A stretch of DNA of 64,000 nt from Zhengitettix transpicula. Taxonomy: Eukaryota; Arthropoda; Insecta; Orthoptera; Tetrigidae. Each line of letters opens with the position of its first letter. Within the stretch, counting starts at the first letter, position 1. Positions 14,200-28,000 of this stretch are shown piece after piece. Location: contig CM073596.1 of NCBI GenBank assembly GCA_037074705.1, forward strand, positions 21,984,001-22,048,000, given 5' to 3'. Position numbers and translations under genes: made by a program. The notes under the pieces were generated by a model. The model worked only from the letters and a program-made list of their open reading frames with translations. It searched no databases and was not told the DNA's origin.

Positions 14200-14533
14200 A
14201 TTTCTTGTCTCCGGGCAGGCCGTCTGTGCGGAAGTGTGAGGGCGTGAGTGGGGATGTGTTCGGGCGTCTTCGGGTGTTTCCGGTGGCGTTCGTGGCGAGA
14301 CGGGCGGCTGCGCAGGGCCGGGCGGGTGGCGGACCTGGCAGATGCTCTCGGGGCGGCCCAGTGCGAGGGGCCACGGCGTGTGCGTGCAGTGACATGGGTG
14401 AATCAGTGCCTTGTGCGTAGTGGACGGACCATGGACCCCGCTCTGTGCTGGAACCCCGCCGTAGCGAGGACTCTCACATGTTTGTGTGCCACCCTAGCCA
14501 GCCGTTTCTACAGGTTCCTAGCCAGGTTCTCAG
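14200..14533 (+). promoter_or_regulatory. spi: CpG-rich block; candidate promoter/non-coding first exon of the Spitz-like gene
   Basis: This is the most GC- and CpG-rich stretch upstream of the coding exons. It ends in CAG followed by GTGAGG at 14534, a good splice donor. The coding gene needs an upstream exon, because its first coding exon is preceded by an acceptor at 21894-21895. This block is therefore a reasonable promoter plus 5' UTR exon, giving a 5' intron of about 7.4 kb. Competing GC-rich blocks at about 15820-15960 and 18010-18190 cannot be excluded. The short open frames inside (71-114 codons in three frames) look like products of GC-rich composition. Confidence 0.35.
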
Positions 14534-17500
14534 GTGAGGAACTCTCCTTTATCCGACTTCGATGATCGCATTTGAAGTTGAGAGTTGACTGACGACCCTG
14601 TTTCCGAAGTAGGTAAGGAGTTTTACGTGTGCCCATTACCTGGAGGCCATGAAGTTTTTAAATCACGGCTCCGGGAAATATATATGAAGAAAAGAGATTG
14701 GGTGACAGACGTTCGGAGAAGCCCCAAATTTGTATTTCATCGGGGCGAATTTTCATTTTGAGTCTGTGCACGGTCTCCGAAACGTGGACTTACTTGGCAC
14801 GGTTCTGTAATGTCACCTGTCTCAGATTTCATCAGCTTACTAGGACACAACTAGAATTATCCGTAGATGTTTTTCAAGTTCTTCCAAAAGCCGCTGGTTT
14901 CCTTGGCCCTGAAATGTAGAGCGTATCTTTTATTAGCTCATTACCTTTAAATAACTAGCTTTTTTAAATTTCAGTGCAAACAGATAATGCTTCATGAAAA
15001 TATTTGGTCCGTAATAAGATTTTAAAATGACATTTGCCATGAATTATTGTGTAAATGCTGATCATCTGACAGCCATGGACCGAACTCGGCCTAGGTAGTT
15101 TATGCTTAGAACAGGGTTCTTAACTATAACTTTTTCGAACGGAAAGTTAATTTTTAACTATTCAAAATGTTTGACATATTTTCCTTCCTACACAAATATT
15201 TTTTAATTTCTCGTTCCAATTTGTAAACTGCAAGAGTGCATTGCTCGTGTTTCATAGCGGTACGTCAATGTGTGTGTGTGTATTTCTCCTCCGCTGCCGA
15301 GTGACTTTAAACACGTTACCGAGAGACGTAGGCGACTAGCCTACTGTACTGGCAATGACTCTTTAAATTTTAGGGGCCAGCTTTGGGGGGGCCTCATGGC
15401 CGATTGCCGAAAATCACTTGACAAGATTTCGTTTCTGCGTAAAAAAGATTTCACTTAATAAGTCAGCAAACTTGTAATGTAGTGGTTCGATGTTAGGTGA
15501 TGCTGTCGAGCATCCGAATTATGCCCGATAACTGTAAAATTCTTGCCTTGTTGGAGGATTTCTTCTTTAACTGTGTATTGACATAGACTACTTGTTTCGT
15601 CGTGGGTTTCAAAAGTTTTCTATAGCATCAGAAAGATTTGAGACAAGTTTTCTGTTAGGAGAAATATAACTACAGTTAGATTTCATAATTTTTGACAAGT
15701 GTGAGCACTCGCATTCCGTGGACAACGTCCGTCTCTTCGTGTGTGATGTTTTGTGTGAGATTCGGCTGAAGTTTCTCGCTTTATAAAGAGTAAAAGTATG
15801 TTAGTTCTCCCCCGAGGGGGCCACCTTCCTTTCCGTAGGCGAATTTGGCGAGACACACGGAGCGTCTGAAAACAGCTGTGAGCCGTGCGAGGGACGGCAA
15901 CTCAGACAGCCGGTCTGGTCTTATCACAAAAACCCGTTTAACAAGCGCGTCCCTATCTCTGCTACTCTACGACATTGCGCTCTTTTCTGCTCTTAAATAA
16001 TGCACGCGTGTTCGTACTTCTTAGACGTTTCGCCGGTCAATTCAATTACGGAACACAGGCCTTTATTCCTGTCGATCTTCCTACGCGCGATAACGCGTAA
16101 AAATCCGTTTTAATCAAGCCATGCCGATTAATACATACATATATGCATTCAACGTTAAAATTCTTTTCTCCGTCAACGCCGCTTCTGTCCATCGCTTCGT
16201 TCGCCCCTTTACCTACTCATTAAATTTAATTTTATATGTTTCCGTATCTTATTGATCCACAATCATGTTTGTTAGATACCTGTAGCACTTCTTTCGTGAA
16301 AATAAATGTAGCTTAGTTATTTGATTATTAAAAATACATTACAAGATTTATCTCGGAAACGTACCTCGCTGTCAGGAACACTAACTAATATCGAACGTCT
16401 TGATAACGCGATGATGTCCATGTATCTATTTCATAAAATTTATTATTTTGTAGGAAACGGTATTTTACGCGTAACATTGCCCCCTTTTACCTAAACAATT
16501 ACTTGTTTAGAAAACCGGTGTAAGTTGTTTCAACTTGGGAATGGTGTGGCTTAGCATAATGTTTATGTTATGTCCATTAGTAAATTAGCCATTATGTTTC
16601 TCCGGTTCTATCCCGTTCTAAATAAGCTGACAGTTTTCCACTTATAGGCCTAACGTTTTGCATTGTGTGGAAGTCGACCTTGTTCAGGAGCTGTATGGTT
16701 TCGTGCACTTGCGAAATGTTCGCAATGATTTCCGCGAATGATGCAGTATTGCATGATCTGTGGCGGCGCGTTACGTCATGTTGCCAACTTCGCGTACAGT
16801 TTCAGTCAGGCAACGGTTTCGCCGATGCCGATTTCCAGTTTGATACCTCGAGGTATTCGTGTTAGGTACCGACGAAGACTTCTAAATGTAAGAGGTTGGT
16901 GTAACGATGGCCGCCGTACGTGGGAGCCTGCCTGCTGAGTGTTTGGATAGTTTTCAAACGCATGGCTGGTTTGATGTGGACCTCTGACTCTCCCTATTCT
17001 TTTGCAAACAAATCTATGCTCAAGAACAATTGACTTCCATCACTTCGCTTTATATTCCAGACCGCTGCGTTCCCCTACGACTTTTTACTCCCTACGTCCA
17101 TTGTACTTTCTACGGTTCCTAATGCCGACGTTGGGAACAGAGATATATGCCATTCTCAGCACACTCACACACATCCACAATTTCACTCGCCGGTTCTATT
17201 CAGTCTTGTTTCGCGGATTATAAAAAGTGCTCAAATTCTTTCTGTTTCAATTTTTTTGAGTGTGCTTCAACAGAGTAGCATTTCCCTCTAAGTATCCAAA
17301 GATTATCTGTTATATGATTAGTTACGATGCGGTCTTATCTTTCTTGTAACTATCATTTAAGTTTTTCGTATAAAAGTGCTCGTTTTCATTATATTTATCA
17401 TTCGTATATAGATGTTTTTAATCCTGTAATCGCCGATAATTAGTTCTGGGTTCAATTACAAACCTAACTAAATTTCCACCTTGATCCTCTGAAATGTTTG

Positions 17501-18316
17501 ATGTAATTCAATAATTTCCGAAAAATTTATATGAATTATTTCCCATAATACATAAATTGTCCATTCTGCTTAGTAAAAGTAATTTTATTGAATAATTAAT
17601 TCTGATGTGTAAAAAGAGAGTTATAGAATCTTATACAAAGAAGTCAATGACTCTGAATGGAGTCCATTATAATTGTCGTTATATTTTAAACTCCCATATA
17701 ATATTAAACAGTTAAAAGCTATTAAAATTACATACAATTAATGATTCATTCCACACCTTTGAAGCCAAGTTACTCGACTGACCTATTGAATGTGACCTAA
17801 TACTGAAGAGTGGATTCAGCTTATCTGCAACTTTTCTCTGAATATATTGTTTCCTACTGGCATTTACGTCCGATACTATGTACTTTTATAGAAAATAAAA
17901 TATTGAAATTTTCTAAGAAACTTAATAAAAATGTACCTTTAAGTTTTGTCCTTTTCAAAACCAATATGTTGTTGTTTTGAGGCTGTAGACAAATTCCGAA
18001 TGATTTAGTAGCGTTTTGTGTGAGGGCGCCGTACGTGGCGTGTGCCGCGTGGGCACCCCTGCCAAGGGCCGACACCTGCCGAGGGTTCAGGAGAACCGTG
18101 GTGCCTCGGTGTTGATATATGCCCGGGTGCGCAGCGTGACCGGCGCGGGTTCAACGGCTCTCTCTAGCTTCCTCCTACCAAGGCTTCCTCTTCAAAGAGC
18201 CCGGACAATTCTCCTGCTTCCTGGAAGTATAAGACCATCTTTGTCACATGAAAAGTAACAAATAGATAATAAAATCGCCAATAAACATAAACACTGGTCA
18301 AATAAATACCACACAA

Positions 18317-18402
18317 TTGTTGCTTTCGTCAGGTGTTTTAAAAAAAACCGGCTCTTACGATTTATAAAAACCTGGCGAAAGCAACAAGGTTTGCAGAAAC
18401 GT
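18317..18402 (+). mobile_element. Penelope-type 3'-end relic with inverted copy (hairpin)
   Basis: Two roughly 27-bp arms (18317-18343 and 18361-18387) are inverted with few mismatches around a short loop. The right arm continues as ACCTGGCGAAAGCAACAAGG then GCAGAAACGT. This matches the recurring 3'-end signature ACCTGACGAAAGG...CAGAAACGTTG seen in the Penelope relic at 33305-33345. A small-RNA precursor is an alternative reading of the hairpin, but the repeat match explains it better. Confidence 0.45.
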
Positions 18403-20269
18403 ATTAATTTTATCACTTAATTTTTTTATTGGCTACTTCATTATCTATTTGTAAATCTCATGTTTCGTATTCACTAAAAATCTTTCATGGTGCGTTCGTG
18501 TTATATTTTTCTTTCGTAGGTATGTGTAACTAGATACTTTTACTCTTAGTTTCCTTGGCGTATTAAAATTTCAATGCTATCAAACTGTTGAACTGTCCAA
18601 CATACAGTTTGGACAAAAATAACGTCTGTAAATTTTAAAACGAACAAGGAATTCCAAATTAAGAGAGATTCTAAGGAGAGTGAATACCACAGTTGTATTC
18701 CTCTAGGATAAAACTGAAAAAGGAATTGACAAACTGATCGAGTTGTATGAACAACATATTCACGTTCCGATGTTTTAGACTTCACTTAAACAATTTTTTT
18801 TAGTTTTAATCTACTTCCGTTCCTCATGAATTTATGCCGTCGTTTCAAGTGTGTGTATGGACGACCCCCACGTTCAGTTTGAGCACACAAGGCTCGGGTT
18901 ATTAGATTAAGCGAAATGATTTGCACGCATCCGCCTCGGCCGGGTTTCGTGCCGCTACTCTTTTGCTTTAGCTGTCATAGTCGGCACCCTTCCGAAACAG
19001 ACAGATGACATCAACGCCTATCTCGCCTGACGTTTCCGCGAAACTTCGGTCGACATTTGCATAAGCTGTTTAATAATTGCAACGCAGGTGCAATGTATTT
19101 GCATTTTAAATACCCTCACGATATCGGCAAAAATCGCGGACCGTTTCGTAGCTTCTGGTCGTTGCGTCTCTTGCTCGGTTGGTCTCGCAGGAGGAACTGT
19201 CACCTAACTTGTTTTGTTTTACTTTAACTGATATATTTTTCTTAGAGTCGTAGCACAACCTCTGTATTTCGAGGTTGGAGTCACACACGACGAAGACTGG
19301 CTCTGCAATTACTCGCGAGTCGGATTCCCTGGTCTGTTTGCTGCGTACTTTCTCGCCACGAGCCCTTCCATTGTCTCGAGATCCTTTTCTCTTCACTTCC
19401 TTACACGATTTTAATTGGAGAAAACATCCCCCTCCTGCAATAGTAATTATGGCGGCACGCACTTGTCGATCTTTTGCGAAACTTACACAATTTCTTAACA
19501 CTGCACTGTTGTATTTATATAGCTGTGGATTTATCACGTCTTATAATGTATCGTTGAAATAACTATATATCAATCCATTAATGCTTTTTATAGATCACTT
19601 TCGACCCGCAACTTACTTTCGTCGTTTCTCGTTACTTTTCGTAGTATTTCTCTAGGACCAAATTAAGCGTTTCGGTTTGAGCTTGACGAGGAATAAGAAT
19701 GACTAAGACGTTATGATAAAATAAAACAAATTAATAGCATTGTAAAGATAAACGAAGAATTGGTTTGTATGGTAACTGTAATAATTCCAGTGTATGTTTA
19801 CAGTTAACCGTGTCAGACGGCTCTTGAAACTACAATTCAGTGAAGCGTGGAAAACGTAGGACGCCATGGATGTACTCTGTGCGGTATCTTGTGGTCAGAA
19901 ACCTCGATTAGGCTCACTTTGTTGACCGAATAAAATAAAATTAACATTTCGTACGTATTTCATACGATTTGTGTTTATTACTATACGAAACACACCATGG
20001 TTTCATTCGTGAGATTTATTGTATAGCTTAAATGTATAGAAAGTAAAGATATAGCATGACAGCTTTAACTCTTGACAACAAATTGGTTCAACAATACTGT
20101 AATTGTTTTAAACTTATTGAACGACCCTATTATTAATGAGCAGAGACAGAAAGTAACGTAGTAATGGAACAGTAATTTTATTTTCTTCAAGTTTCACACT
20201 GTTTTCGTTGCTATCTTTTTTATATATAACCTTTGTGACTATGTCGGAGGTTGTATGCCACGGTCACTT

Positions 20270-20720
20270 ATATTTCCTCCTAGTTGCTACACAATGCGGA
20301 AAGTAGGCAAACGCAGGCACGGAAATCATTTCGCAACGGCAAATACGCGAGCGTTGCAGGTGATAACGTCGGAATTTGTGACGTTATTTACTTCTGCTGG
20401 ACGTTGTCCTTCCAGTGACCAAACAGTCCTCTGATTACGTGTTCGCCGGAGCGTGGGACAGGTGCCCTAATTCAATATTACCCCGCCGGCTATTACACTC
20501 AACAGCCTTTAATGGACTGGGATTTAATATATGGAGCATTTAAAGGGCCGAGGACACGATTTCAACGCAAGATTAAACAAGGAGCCGTTTTAATTTTCGG
20601 GAAGGATCAGTATAATTTGGCCGTATCGTTGCGAGCGTGACCGCGCCGTAAGTGGCCCCAGTCCTATTTATATGCCTTTTGTGGTCATCGGGTAACGAAA
20701 AAGAAAACCAACTCGGGTGT
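20270..20720. promoter_or_regulatory. Candidate conserved non-coding/enhancer block
   Basis: Unique sequence of balanced composition, with many homeodomain-like cores (TTTAATGG, GATTTAAT, GATTAAAC, TTTTAATT) and no coding frame, repeat match or splice sites. It lies about 1.3 kb upstream of the first coding exon, in the probable 5' intron. Its content resembles developmental enhancers, but this is inference. Confidence 0.3.
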
Positions 20721-21649
20721 TTCGTGAACTGTAACGACGATTATGACGGAGCAACATCGGACGTGGCGCCGCGCGCTTTTTTACTTGCACTTTGGAAATA
20801 AAGGCGTTTGGTGTAATTTGTGTTCCCTCTCCCCCTCTCCTCCTTCTCTACTTTGTCTCTCTCTTTCTCCAAGGTCCCCTGTAGCGGTGCTTGTGGTGTG
20901 GCTGGCAGTGTTTGTAAATTGGGGTTGAGAGCAGGATCGTAGTCGGTTTCTTTGATAGCAGATGCGTGGCACCGCACGAATTACATCTCGGCTATTTTTT
21001 TCTATCTTTCTCTTTGGGATCCAGGAGATTATTTAAGTGGTGATTGCCAAGCTTTGCCACTTCAACAGCGGCCCTTTTTTCGGTTACCCAAGCAGCTCTT
21101 ATTGTTGTGGTTTCTTGTTTTACGTCACAACTATCAGCGTGCCAATTCTCCGATTAAGGACTTGAGGTTTACTTCGGCAAATTGATATCGGATGACCCAT
21201 TGGCGTACGTATACCCTTGAATTAAGGGTATACAGAAGAAAATCCTTTTTATTTGCGGACCTTTTTTGGAATATGGGCAACTCCGAAGTTGAGTAGAGTA
21301 GAGCAAGTGTCTAGTGTTGTTTGGCTGCTGCGATACAACGCTTTAATGCAAATTGTGGGAGGTATTTCAAATGTTTGCACATTTGATAAGTATATGGTTT
21401 GGCATTTTCAATTGTCTGAGGCTGACAATTGTAGACGAGTACGTGACGGACATAGTCGTCAAATATTGGTGAGAAGTAGGAAAGAAAGAAAATTAAACTT
21501 AGTATTTGGACCAATTTATTCCATTCTAGCCGTAGACAAAAAAAAAGTTTAGAATACGTTTTGTAAATCAACACACTTGTGAAATTTGAAACTTAAAATG
21601 TTCAATAGCTTGTCTCTTAACCGAACAAAATAAATTTAAGTTATTCAGT

Positions 21650-21745
21650 TAACCTGATGACGACGGCGGAGCTTGCCGTCGAAACTTTGTTGTTCAGCAA
21701 ACAATTGGCCCGGCTTGAGACCCGAGAATTTTATCTACAAGTTTT
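21650..21745 (+). mobile_element. Retroelement 3'-end relic (Penelope-like)
   Basis: An ACCTGATGACGACGGCGGAG segment is followed by a self-complementary GACGGCGGAGCTTGCCGTC hairpin, then GAAACTTTG and GAGACCCGAGAATTTTATC. Translated, this gives the PDDGG...VKP/DPRIL-type ending common at the 3' end of arthropod Penelope-like and some non-LTR elements. It belongs with the related ends at 33305, 47567, 50556 and 54345. Only the end survives; no reverse transcriptase lies upstream. Confidence 0.5.
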
Positions 21746-21895
21746 ACTTTTGTTAACCCCTGAATGCACATTTACTTGTATATTAATATCTTAATTTTAA
21801 AGCTTTTTCTGAAATAATTTTATGGATATTATGTTAATAGTATTTTATGATTTGTGGAGTGTTGGTCTGACGTCTTTGTTTGTGTATTGTTGCAG

Positions 21896-22012
21896 GCAGG
21901 AGACGCGCGCCGCCCCAGGCCCGGTCGGCTGTAGGGCGGCAACACCCCTGCAGAATGCCGCCCCCGCTCGCTACAATAGTGCTAGTCGTCTCTACAGTCC
22001 TCGGCATCGCGG
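21896..22012 (+). CDS. spi: spi exon with start codon and signal peptide
   Basis: The exon starts after TTGTTGCAG. A second possible acceptor AG lies five bases downstream (GCAGGCAG), which would change only the 5' UTR. ATG is at 21955-21957 with A at -3. The 19 whole codons encode a short Pro-rich N-terminus, then a hydrophobic stretch LATIVLVVSTVLGIA typical of a signal peptide. The donor is GG-GTAAGT at 22013, phase 1. Confidence 0.9.
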
Positions 22013-25000
22013 GTAAGTTGAGCCTCTAGCGGTATCGTAATTTTTCGCGAGAGTTGCGCGGGCTGCCCCAACCTTGAACGTCACGAGCGTGAACTTAGCG
22101 GCGTTATGCAACGCCAGGAATAGTCACTGTACCTGCCTAATGACTGGAAGCCGAGACGTCGCGTCGAGACGGCTTGAGTTTCTGCCAAGACCCGCGGCGC
22201 GGCGTCGGGAACTAGGTCAGTGCTCTCTGGCGCCGCCTCGTGCTTCGTACTGTCTCAGAAACGACAATTAAACGGGAGCTAATGTCGAGTTGTAAACCTT
22301 CTGTGTATCACAGTAATTGTTCTTTAGCTTTAAATTCCCTTATCCTGAAATTTCTTTAAAAATTGGTCTTATTACTCGCCTCAACATCATCTTGTGGACG
22401 TTTTCTGTGGTTATTTTGACAAATACAACTGCAATATTTATCTATATTATTCGTTTCTTACACGCGGATGCTGAGAATTCCAATGAGTAAAGTGCGCTTC
22501 TTTGCCACGGTTTCGGTACCTTTCTTCACTTGTCGTATAAAATTATCCAAACAGTTGCAGTAATGTACCGATATTATTTTGAGAAAATCCCCGCTGACAT
22601 ATCAATTATACTGATACTCTCCTCGGTAAGATTAAAATTCTACTTCGAACACTGAAACTCAGTTCAGCGTGATGGATGTTTAACCATAAAGTCGGCAATT
22701 CTTCCCAAGCCACATAATTTAAAAATAAAATGATTTGTTCTTGGTGTTACAGTATCTGTTTTACACGCGTGCAACATACAAGAGTAGCTACTGTAATTCT
22801 GTAAAATTCCCCAATCACTCCATACACCTTGAATGTTCCGATTGCTCGTGTTCCGGTGCAATTTTCATTTAAAGTGCGTTATCTCGAATTTTTGTAACTG
22901 TTATTGCCCATAAAGTAATAAATTTCTCACTAATATTGAATTTAGTTGGTTATATTAAACGTTTCGTTTGGCATCTATCAATATTTAAGAATATTATTTT
23001 TAGAATGAATTAGGATACACTTCTTGGCAAAAAAAAATTCATAAAACACGAGTGTTTCTGTTTTCGAAAAAAAAAGTTTGCTCGAACTAGTTTCCATTCC
23101 GTATTTAATAATATCTATGCTAAGGCAGGTGACGTTGCAACTATCTGTGGACCGTATCATTTGGAGAGCGGCGGCAACGTTGCCTGAAATTTGTCTGGTT
23201 GACGGAGACGCGCCTTATCCGATGGCGACGTACACTCTGAGTTTTATTTTGGTCTCGCGACTTTGTGGTTTACCTCTGAAGGGTGGAGGCTGGCAGTACG
23301 GAGGCTTCCGCCCGTGGCTTGAATTACACCGTAGTCGTCAAGCCCGCCACATCTTACCTCAATTACCATCTCACCGTGCTTCCGACGGCCGCCGTCTTCT
23401 ATGAAGCCTACATCTCGTGCTTGAAAATGACACCTATGGATCGCGGATGTCTTCAATTTTAAACCCCACCATATTCGTCATCTGAAACGTGCGTTTTCTT
23501 AATACATTTAAGGTAAATAGGTGGTCCTATAAAATAAACTAGCATACTTATAACCACTGGTTTTTCTCTTGCACCAACTACTGATTCTAGGACCACATAT
23601 TCCCGGCTTGAAATGCCACTATTCGTAATTAACCGTGATTAGATATTTCTACTTTATCTTCACGTATAAGTTTATATATATATATATATTTCTTTCCAGT
23701 ATAGTTGTCTTTATCTCACCATGAGGTAACGTATCTGTCTTATTACTAAAGATGTTATCGGGTCTTCCAATATTTTTCATCGAATTTATGAAAGGGGCGA
23801 ATAGTAATCAGCTTCAAAAGGAAAACTGTAATCAGAGTTGTGGAACAATTTTACAGAATTTACACAGAATTGACTGTACAACAGCTCTAATGAGTTAGCC
23901 ACTGTTAACAAATTCCGAACATATCCCTTTCTTACACTCAAAACGGTTTGTAAAGAAGTTAAGTTCCGTGACTGATAATGCATAAGTGGATCACCTAATC
24001 TTAGATATTATTTCGATATGACAATTTACCGACATCGCTCATTATTTTGTACGTGTACGGTGCTTTGGTGGGCTATTTACACGTACCTGTGGCAACGGTA
24101 GTGCTCCAGGTTCGCTGTTTGTCCCGACTCTCTGCCCGCGCCCTCTTAAACAACCAGCCAAAATAAATATTGGACGGTGACGTTCTTCGGCGCTCGGTGA
24201 TAACACATTTTCTCAATACAAATAACCATTACCGAGCGTGAGAGAAACAAAAAACTGGGAACGGGATTACCGGGGCGATAAGAGGCGGCCAGGTCCCGCC
24301 CCGAATACCTCGCCAGACAATTCCCAGATTAGATTACGACCAGGCAGGCGCCTGCCAATGTCCTCACTTTCATTATCTAGCAGACGGAAGTGATACTGCA
24401 GGCTGGCCGAATCTTCATCTCAAACCTTGCGATTATCAAGTAGTGGATACACATCTCTTCTAACCGCCCTTTTTAAATGACTGGAAATTTAATCAGATGG
24501 GGAAAAAATTATTTAAATTTCATATATCAGAAAATAGAGTGATTCTGGAAGCCAGAAAGCTGACGTCCCCGTGCATAATAAGGCATTGAGAATGTCAACT
24601 TTAAATCTGAAAAATTAGTTTGTAATCGTTTCCATGTTGATTCTAGTACTATTCGTGTATCAAAGAAACATAGATAAAAAATAAAAATTCAACAATTTAG
24701 TCATTAAAAAAAAAATTCAAAAATACGCGTAACAAAGCATATAATATGCAATTAGTCGGCTGTAGGTATTTTTACAAAGTCTCCTGTTCAAAATATAATC
24801 TGTTAAATAATAAAATTTCATCTGATACTTGTAAATTTAATTGTTTTTCGTTCCTAGTTATTATTTTCCACAGTGTAGAAACAGTAATAATAGGTCAGAA
24901 TTGGGGGGGGGGGGGTATATAGACTAGCAGAGTGATTCTATTATTATTATTAGAAAGTTAACGTAATTTCGGGTCGTGGAAATTCCGCTGGTTTGTTCTT

Positions 25001-28000
25001 CGTGGCCACTTGTGAATTATATACCTGAAATTTCATATAATTATTTGTTATCGATTGCGATATTTGAGTGTTGGGAAGCATAAAGATGGCAGGAAGTGTT
25101 CGGCGCCGGTATCGGAATGTCCCGCCGCCAGGAGTAACAACTGTATTGGAACTTCCTGCCTCCGCTGCAACGTCTCGACGGCGTCTATTTCTAGCCGGGC
25201 ACGAGACAAGGTCGTCTCTAGGACTAGGATACGCTCTGCGCTCGTAAATTAGACGTGGCCGGTGAAATAAGTGGGGCGCCCTTCGGGAATTGCCGATTAC
25301 GGAGATTCCTCAGAGGTCGAGGTGGTGGGCAATGCGAGGCCCGGCCGGCGCTCAGCTGATTCCACGTGGCAATTGCGGCGACAGACAGAAATACCTCTTC
25401 CCTTCCCGGCGCGGCGCAGCCTCGTGAATGAACGGCCCCTTCCCCGACCTCCGCAACGCTGAACGCGGCCGGCGGATAGCGCCTTTGCTGCGGGGTGGGC
25501 GAGGGCCTTCTAAGGTCTCACTTTTTGTTGGCGCGATGACTCAGTCGGGGACACAATGGCAACTCCCTACACACCTCGGTCCTGTCTTCTCGCTGTAAGC
25601 TGGTCTCAAGGCCTGCTCCACATGCAGGACCGCACCTGAGCGTCCAGCCAGTCCGCCTGCCTGCATGCCTGTCGGGCCGGAAAGGGAAGTGACGTATGTG
25701 AGAGCCAGCGTGACGCATCAGAGGAAGCAATTTCCCCGATTTCGGCTGCATCTCTGCCCGCGGACCGCAGCCATTGCGCAGCCGCGTCGCTCCATTCATT
25801 CATTGCTACTCCACCACGCCACGTGTACGCACCAGCCGATGTCCACCCTGTTACACTACACTATCAACACGGGTGGCACGTGTTTTTACTGGCTTCCTGT
25901 AACCTAAGATAGGAGAACATATCAGGGAGGGTGTCAGAAAGGTTCATATCGTCGTTTCAAACTATAAAAACGCACCGTCGTCAGGTCCAATGCGAGGAAT
26001 CCGACTCAGACCACCAGATTCCCAATACTCCTGTGTCAGAATAGACAAAAATCTTCCCAATAATTGTTTTCGCTTCCTGACACCGTCGTTTCCAATGCGC
26101 GTCAAGTGACGATTCACTGAGGTGGGCTTGTACCTGTTGAACTGCGAAGTTTCTAATTCCGTTGCTAGTATCCATGAGCATCATTTTCCGTTACCGTTTG
26201 AAGCGTTGGAAACATTTTCTCTGCTTCAAACCAGTTTCTCATTCTGAACGGAAAAAGAAATTTCTTATTGTTTTGAGGGTTTGTTCTTGACATTTTCGTC
26301 GTCCTTTCGAAACATCTACTTTTACTTTCCTACTTGTTTCAGTTCTAGGTGGAGCGAATTCGTCGGTGATAGCTTCAAGCACGTTTCATATAAGCTTTGA
26401 TTGTACTGTATTTAAAAATGTATAGTATTTTATCGATCAGAAACTTCAGTTCATCTTACAATCACGAAAAATATCTGATAGTTGCGACTCATATGTTACT
26501 GTTGTGTGATAATTGAAGTGCGTCTTGTTATTAACCAAATGATATTTGTTTTCGTCACAGAATTGTAGTAGATCTTATTCAATTCGGTTAACAATTTTTT
26601 TTGGATAAAATCGCAACGACTACCTGCAAAACAAATTTATGTCCGAAAAGCATGGCCGGAATGTACGGTTCTGAGTGTTGAGAGAGACTGTGGATCCCGG
26701 TAGTGGAAGAGCTTGTCTGCCTGGGAGAGAACCCGCAGCTTCTCATAGGACCAATAAAAATAAAACTGTTGTACAAGTAAAGTTAGCATGACGGAATAAC
26801 CATAAAGCGGCGGGGAAGACAATGCGAGAGGCTAGCGGCCTAATGAACAATGGCTGTCACCCGTCCTCAGCTTCACAGGTCGTAAACCTCGGCTTCCTCT
26901 CCTCACCTCAGATCCTGCAAACAAAAATAACCGCTACAGCTACTTCAATAAATGTATTAATTTCAATTTCACATTGCACGGCGTTGCCGTCGGTGTGACG
27001 CTGTCGTAATTGTTTTCGTGTTTGATGTTTTACCGTGTTACAGACTGGAACCTCGTAATTCATTGTTTATCTTTTCTACGCCGACAGCCAACTGCAACAT
27101 TCTAATGTCATAAACTGAATTTAATTCATAGCAAAGGACTAAGAAATTATAGCTTTCTTGAAGGCTTTCGAAATGGTGAACTGTCAATCTCTACTGCATC
27201 TGTGACGTCACGACAGTTACGGACATTCCACAGCTGATTCGTTTTTGACGTTTGTTCACATAGGGTTTATCGACCATCAAAGAATTAAAAGGGGAAGAAA
27301 AAAACATATATTTTATAGTGTAGAAAAAATGTTAAGAATTAAAAATATGACAGAGGAGTCTAACCCTATCGGTAACTTCATTGTTTTATTGTCCTTATTC
27401 GAGTTCTGAATTCCTTTGGAGAAACGTCGGTTTATCAATCTTTTATAATTGCCTGTATCACGTCGACTTGTCCAATTTCGCTGTTTACGTAATTTTATAT
27501 GATACAATAGAACATCGTAATATTTTCACTGACATAGTGACAACCGTCATTATCAGTTTTGTCTTTTTCTACTATGAAACCCTTTTTCCAACGGGAGAAC
27601 TACCAGAAGTGAGACCTCGTAAACCTTCATCTGCCAATAAGTCTTTCGAGTAAAATCTCATTTCTTCGGTTATCAAGCAGCTCTCGTTTCGGTCGTACTG
27701 ATGTGAAATAAGTCGTTTAGTGTTTCATCTGGAAGCTTCGCGTCAACTGAGACAATGGCAGGGTCGTTTTGAGTTTTTCGTTTGCCCCGGATGGCTTAAT
27801 TTCCTTTGAGGGCACCGCGCCACCGCAGTAAAATGTTACTTTCTGCCTCGGGAGATTGTGAAAACAGACGTTCTGACATGGCCGTTATACCTGCATCTTC
27901 CTTAATGGACTACTACATATTTGTTCTCACGTGATTTGTTACCTCTAAAAACCTCATTTGTCCTTTATTGCCATGGCGGGACGGCAAAAAAAAATTAGAA

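Larger units (their letters stand above)
14534..21895 (+). other. spi: Probable 5' UTR intron; mostly non-coding
   Basis: If the 14.2-14.53 kb block is the first exon, this is its intron. It contains a (TG) run near 15270, a GC-rich patch at 18010-18190, two Penelope-type 3' ends (18317-18402 and 21650-21745), a GC-richer unique block (20270-20720) and a pyrimidine-rich tract (about 20820-20880). It ends in the polypyrimidine-TTGCAG acceptor of the first coding exon. The start of this interval is uncertain. Confidence 0.35.

Noticed and set aside
18317..18387. 71-nt hairpin considered as a microRNA precursor
   Set aside because: The right arm matches the Penelope-type 3' end signature found elsewhere, so an inverted repeat remnant is the simpler explanation.
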